Positions 5,763 through 7,560 of a DNA stretch of 7,560 nt are shown here, in pieces. Within the stretch, counting starts at the first letter, position 1. Each line of letters opens with the position of its first letter. Under the pieces are notes generated by a model, which was not told the DNA's origin, did no database searches, and saw only the letters and a program-made list of their open reading frames with translations. Source of the stretch: an uncultured Actinomycetes bacterium (GTDB taxonomy: Bacteria > Actinomycetota > Thermoleophilia > Solirubrobacterales > Thermoleophilaceae); assembly GCA_946481495.1 (NCBI GenBank), contig CAMLNW010000130.1, positions 1-7,560 on the forward strand, read 5' to 3'. Made by a program: the position numbers and the translations under genes.

Positions 5763-5841
5763 CGTTCCCTTCAGGTACCGCGCTACCGGGACCCCGAAAC
5801 CGGGCCGATTGGCCGACGGCGACGACACGGCCAGCCGGCCG

Positions 5842-6849
5842 ATGCTCGATCATGGCCGGGTGGACCAGGCAGTCGTAGCTCGAGCGCCGCTGCGCATCCC
5901 CCTGGGGGGCGGCGGCACCGACATTCCCGCTCACTACCGCGAGCACGGTGGCTTCGCCGTGTCGGCGACGATCAACCGGCACGTTCACGTGATGCTCTCG
6001 ACGGCGCTGGCGCGTCGCTTCCGGCTCAAGCACCTCGAATGGGAGGACGTCGAGCGAGCGGAGGAGATCCGGCATCCGATCCTGCACGCCGCGGTCGAGC
6101 ACCACTGGGACGGGACGCCGTTCGAGCTGGCGTCGGTCAGCGACGTGCCGCCGGGCACGGGACTCGGCTCGTCGAGCGCGTATACCGTCGGAGTGCTGCG
6201 TGCCCTCGCGACCGCCCGTGGCGAGCGGCTCGGCGCCCAGGAGCTGGCGGCGCGTGCCTGCCGGCTGGAGATCGAGCACCTCAACCAGAGCGTCGGCGTC
6301 CGCGATCAGTACGCGATCGCCGTCGGAGGCGTGACCGCGGTGACGCTGGGCGGCAGCGGCGCGGAGATCGAGGTTCGCCAGCTCGACGTGCCGGCGCTGA
6401 CGCTCGCCGCGATGCGCGACCGCCTGCTGCTGTTCTTCGCGGGCGAGCGGCGCGAGACGTCGCAGTCGATGCTGACGCCGCTGATCGAGCGCGGCGGCGA
6501 AGCAACGATGCGGCGCAATCTCGACCGCACCGCCGAGATCGCCCGCGAGGTCGCGGACGCGCTCGAGGCGGGAGATCTCGTGACCGTCGGCGACCTGATG
6601 AACGAGCAGTGGGAGCTGAAGGCCGAACGGACACCGGCCGCGATCACCGAGCGGATCGCGGAGCTCCAATCGGTGGCGGTCGGACCGGGACGCGCCCGCG
6701 GCGCGGTGCTCGGCGGGGCGGGCGGCGGTGGCTTCCTGCTCGTGCACAGCGACGACCCCGAGGCGACGCGCGCGGCGATGGCCGCCGCGGGCGCTCCCGA
6801 GCTGCGCTTCGACGTCGAGCAGCGCGGCTGCACGGCCGGTCCCGCCTAG
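5842..6849 (+). CDS. hddA: GHMP kinase, D-glycero-D-manno-heptose 7-phosphate kinase (HddA) type
   Basis: The product is 335 residues, the usual length for this family. All three GHMP-kinase motifs are present: motif 1 at about 13-28 (ARAPLRIPLGGGGTDI), the ATP-binding motif 2 at 103-113 (PPGTGLGSSSA), and motif 3 at 287-299 (GAVLGGAGGGGFL). The segment VGVRDQYAIAVGG (151-163) and NEQWELK (254-260) also match HddA-type enzymes. HddA phosphorylates D-glycero-D-manno-heptose 7-phosphate at C1 with ATP, on the route to GDP-heptose for surface glycans. The kinase family is certain; the heptose substrate is inferred, and related sugar kinases are possible. ATG 5842 is chosen because earlier in-frame codons precede the domain and overlap the divergent gene; GTG 5860 is an alternative. 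No ribosome site is convincing. No gmhA, gmhB or hddC partner lies in the window. Confidence 0.82.
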   Translation: MLDHGRVDQAVVARAPLRIPLGGGGTDIPAHYREHGGFAVSATINRHVHVMLSTALARRFRLKHLEWEDVERAEEIRHPILHAAVEHHWDGTPFELASVSDVPPGTGLGSSSAYTVGVLRALATARGERLGAQELAARACRLEIEHLNQSVGVRDQYAIAVGGVTAVTLGGSGAEIEVRQLDVPALTLAAMRDRLLLFFAGERRETSQSMLTPLIERGGEATMRRNLDRTAEIAREVADALEAGDLVTVGDLMNEQWELKAERTPAAITERIAELQSVAVGPGRARGAVLGGAGGGGFLLVHSDDPEATRAAMAAAGAPELRFDVEQRGCTAGPA

Positions 6850-6864
6850 ACCGCCTGCAACAAA

Positions 6865-6890
6865 TCCTGCAACTAGCAGGAGGTTTCTTT
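6865..6890 (+). terminator. Intrinsic terminator after the GHMP kinase gene
   Basis: TCCTGC (6865-6870) and GCAGGA (6876-6881) form a 6-bp stem with a 5-base loop, followed by GG and the T-rich run TTTCTTT (6884-6890). It lies 15 bases after the kinase stop codon and just before the riboswitch, separating the two transcription units. The local drop in GC content stands out in this window. Confidence 0.65.
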
Positions 6891-6905
6891 GATACAACGA
6901 CGGCC

Positions 6906-7056
6906 GTGCCGAATCGCGCTGGCCCGTCCAACGCGATCGGGGGACCCATTGTGGCCACGGCCACGGGGGCGAATCGCCTGACTGCCGGTAGGCGGCATCG
7001 CAGGCGTAGCGCGTCGAAGTAGGCAGCGCGAGCCCGTCAGCTCACCTCGTAGGCGC
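6906..7056 (+). promoter_or_regulatory. Cyclic-di-AMP riboswitch (ydaO/yuaA class)
   Basis: The conserved parts of the ydaO aptamer appear in order: GTGCCGAATC (6906-6915); a P2-like stem ATCGCG (6913-6918) with CGCGAT (6932-6937); GGGGGACCC (6939-6947); GGGGGCGAATC (6965-6975); and the 3' signature AGCCCGTCAGCTCACCTCGT then AGGCGC (7031-7056). GTGCC at the start pairs with GGCGC at 7052-7056 as P1. Variable hairpins fit between: GTGGC/GCCAC (6951-6964) and CGCCTG/CAGGCG (6975-7006). In actinobacteria this class precedes genes for cell-wall hydrolases and wall-binding proteins and turns them off when c-di-AMP is high. Here it leads into a secreted peptidoglycan-binding-domain gene. No clear terminator follows the aptamer, so control could be translational. 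Identification is from remembered consensus, not a covariance search. Confidence 0.85.
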
Positions 7057-7073
7057 AAAGCGAAATTCGAATA

Positions 7074-7079
7074 GAGAGG
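7074..7079 (+). promoter_or_regulatory. Ribosome binding site deciding a TTG start
   Basis: GAGAGG (7074-7079) is the only good Shine-Dalgarno match before the peptidoglycan-binding gene. It is 10 bases from TTG 7090 but 31 from ATG 7111, so it favours the TTG. The intervening C7 run (7083-7089) is unstructured. GAGGT (7076-7080) can pair with ACCTC (7044-7048) of the riboswitch. Confidence 0.5.
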
Positions 7080-7089
7080 TATCCCCCCC

Positions 7090-7560
7090 TTGCCGTTGCG
7101 CCACGAGCCGATGGATGTCGTTCGCCGTGCCGTAGTTCCCGCCGCCCTGCTGGCCGCGCTTGCGCTGCCGTTCGCCGGGTTGCCAGTCGCGGACGCCTCG
7201 GCACAGCAGGGCCCGACCGCCAGCGCGGCCTCGAAGTCGCTCAAGAAGGGCTCGCGCGGTAAGCGCGTGCGCCAGCTCCAGCGAGCGCTCGGCATTCCCG
7301 CCGACGGGATCTTCGGCAAGGGCACCAAGCGCGCGGTCAAGCGCTACCAGCGCCGCCACGGCCTGGTCGTCGACGGCATCGCGGGATCGCAGACGCTGGC
7401 CGCGCTGGCGCAGGGCGAGCTGCCTGGCTGCATCGAGGTACTCGGTCGCGAGCGGCGTGGCGTGCAGGTCGAAGCCGCCCAGCGAGACGAAGAACACCTG
7501 GCGCTTGACGCCGAAGCTGCCGCGCGCGGCGATCATGCGCGCCACCATCTTCAACTGCCC
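7090..7560 (+). CDS. Secreted peptidoglycan-binding-domain protein (3' part probably chimeric)
   Basis: The frame is open from 7075 to the right edge. From TTG 7090, residues 1-38 form a signal peptide (VVRRAVVPAALLAALALPF, cleavage after ASA at 36-38). Residues about 50-108 are a PG_binding_1 domain: KSLKKGSRGKRVRQLQRALG, GIFGKGTKRAVKRYQRRHG and DGIAGSQTLAAL. This domain binds peptidoglycan and usually accompanies a catalytic domain, which is not visible here. TTG is preferred because of the GAGAGG 10 bases upstream; ATG 7111 would shorten the signal peptide by seven residues. The upstream c-di-AMP riboswitch supports a cell-wall role. After about residue 110 the reading frame no longer looks like a natural protein, and the opposite strand encodes a DUF1501 fragment, so the true C-terminus is probably missing. 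The first 108 residues are secure. Confidence 0.75.
   Translation, partial: MPLRHEPMDVVRRAVVPAALLAALALPFAGLPVADASAQQGPTASAASKSLKKGSRGKRVRQLQRALGIPADGIFGKGTKRAVKRYQRRHGLVVDGIAGSQTLAALAQGELPGCIEVLGRERRGVQVEAAQRDEEHLALDAEAAARGDHARHHLQLP
7426..7560 (-). CDS. DUF1501-family protein, fragment (enters from right edge, broken at left)
   Basis: Read leftward from the right edge, the minus strand gives an open frame containing LKMVARMIAAR, then VKRQVFFVSLGGFDLH. The KRQVFFVSLGGFD core is a hallmark of DUF1501 proteins, exported proteins of about 400-450 residues of uncertain function, often next to DUF1800. Similarity fades after the His at about 7464-7462, and by 7426 it is gone, where a normal DUF1501 protein would continue with its C-terminal part. 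The frame stays open to 7042, but that stretch is antisense to the peptidoglycan-binding domain and reads as shadow. The fragment therefore marks a rearrangement or a chimeric join. The family call is good; whether the gene exists in this form is doubtful. Confidence 0.55.

Noticed and set aside
5774..5787. GGTA-N6-TACC inverted repeat between the sigma paralogue and kinase genes.
   Set aside because: Four-base arms are too short to support an operator. No ECF-type GCGAAC-N16-CGTT or clear housekeeping promoter is visible in this gap.
5314..6897. Long open frames overlapping the kinase gene (minus 5314-6897, plus 5616-7022).
   Set aside because: Composition is shadow-like, with no motif. The kinase frame carries all three GHMP motifs and the sigma-like frame matches its paralogue.
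6891..6905. GATACAAC as -10 of the riboswitch transcript.
   Set aside because: Position is suitable, but the match is weak and no -35 at a normal distance is convincing, so it is not listed as a feature.
7042..7425. Minus-strand continuation of the DUF1501 frame to a stop at 7042.
   Set aside because: It is antisense to the signal peptide and peptidoglycan-binding domain, and its sequence shows no DUF1501 similarity.

Overview
The window is uniformly very GC-rich and reads as chromosomal DNA of a high-GC actinobacterium. The Ala/Gly/Arg-rich proteins, the long two-domain TetR protein, the sigma factors with membrane-spanning tails and the secreted 'KYGTN..RNAFGKC' repeat protein suggest the Thermoleophilia/Solirubrobacterales side of the phylum. 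This is inferred from protein style; no rRNA or other marker gene is present.

Layout. (1) 1-996: 3' part of a tandem TetR-type regulator, cut by the left edge. (2) 1109-1734: a VapBC-type toxin-antitoxin pair, apparently transcribed leaderless. (3) 1731-3924, minus strand: an unusual ECF-type sigma factor carrying its own anti-sigma-like zinc finger, a transmembrane segment and a long basic tail, followed 25 bases later by a VOC/glyoxalase-like gene. (4) 3943-4002: the divergent control region, a perfect 20-bp palindrome whose two arms each serve as the -35 element of an ECF-type promoter, GCGAAC-N16-CGTT, one facing each way. (5) 4039-4635, plus strand: a secreted protein with three copies of a two-cysteine repeat. 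(6) 4680-5762, minus strand: a paralogue of the sigma factor that keeps region 2 and the membrane segment but has lost region 4 and the zinc finger. (7) 5842-6849: a GHMP kinase of the HddA (heptose-7-phosphate kinase) type, followed by an intrinsic terminator. (8) 6906-7056: a cyclic-di-AMP (ydaO/yuaA-class) riboswitch leading into a secreted peptidoglycan-binding-domain gene that runs toward the right edge. (9) About 7426-7560: the minus strand encodes an unmistakable DUF1501 fragment, so the sequence appears to be joined or rearranged near 7410-7465.

How the genes may work together. Regions 3-6 look like one envelope-signalling module. The membrane-tethered sigma factor probably activates its own gene and the secreted repeat-protein gene from the mirror-image promoters. 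The region-4-less paralogue, encoded just beyond the repeat protein and with an oppositely charged tail, could be a modulator or decoy, or a decaying duplicate. The flanking genes (a kinase for a glycan heptose precursor and a riboswitch-controlled wall-binding protein) also concern the cell envelope, but nothing in the sequence ties them to the sigma module.
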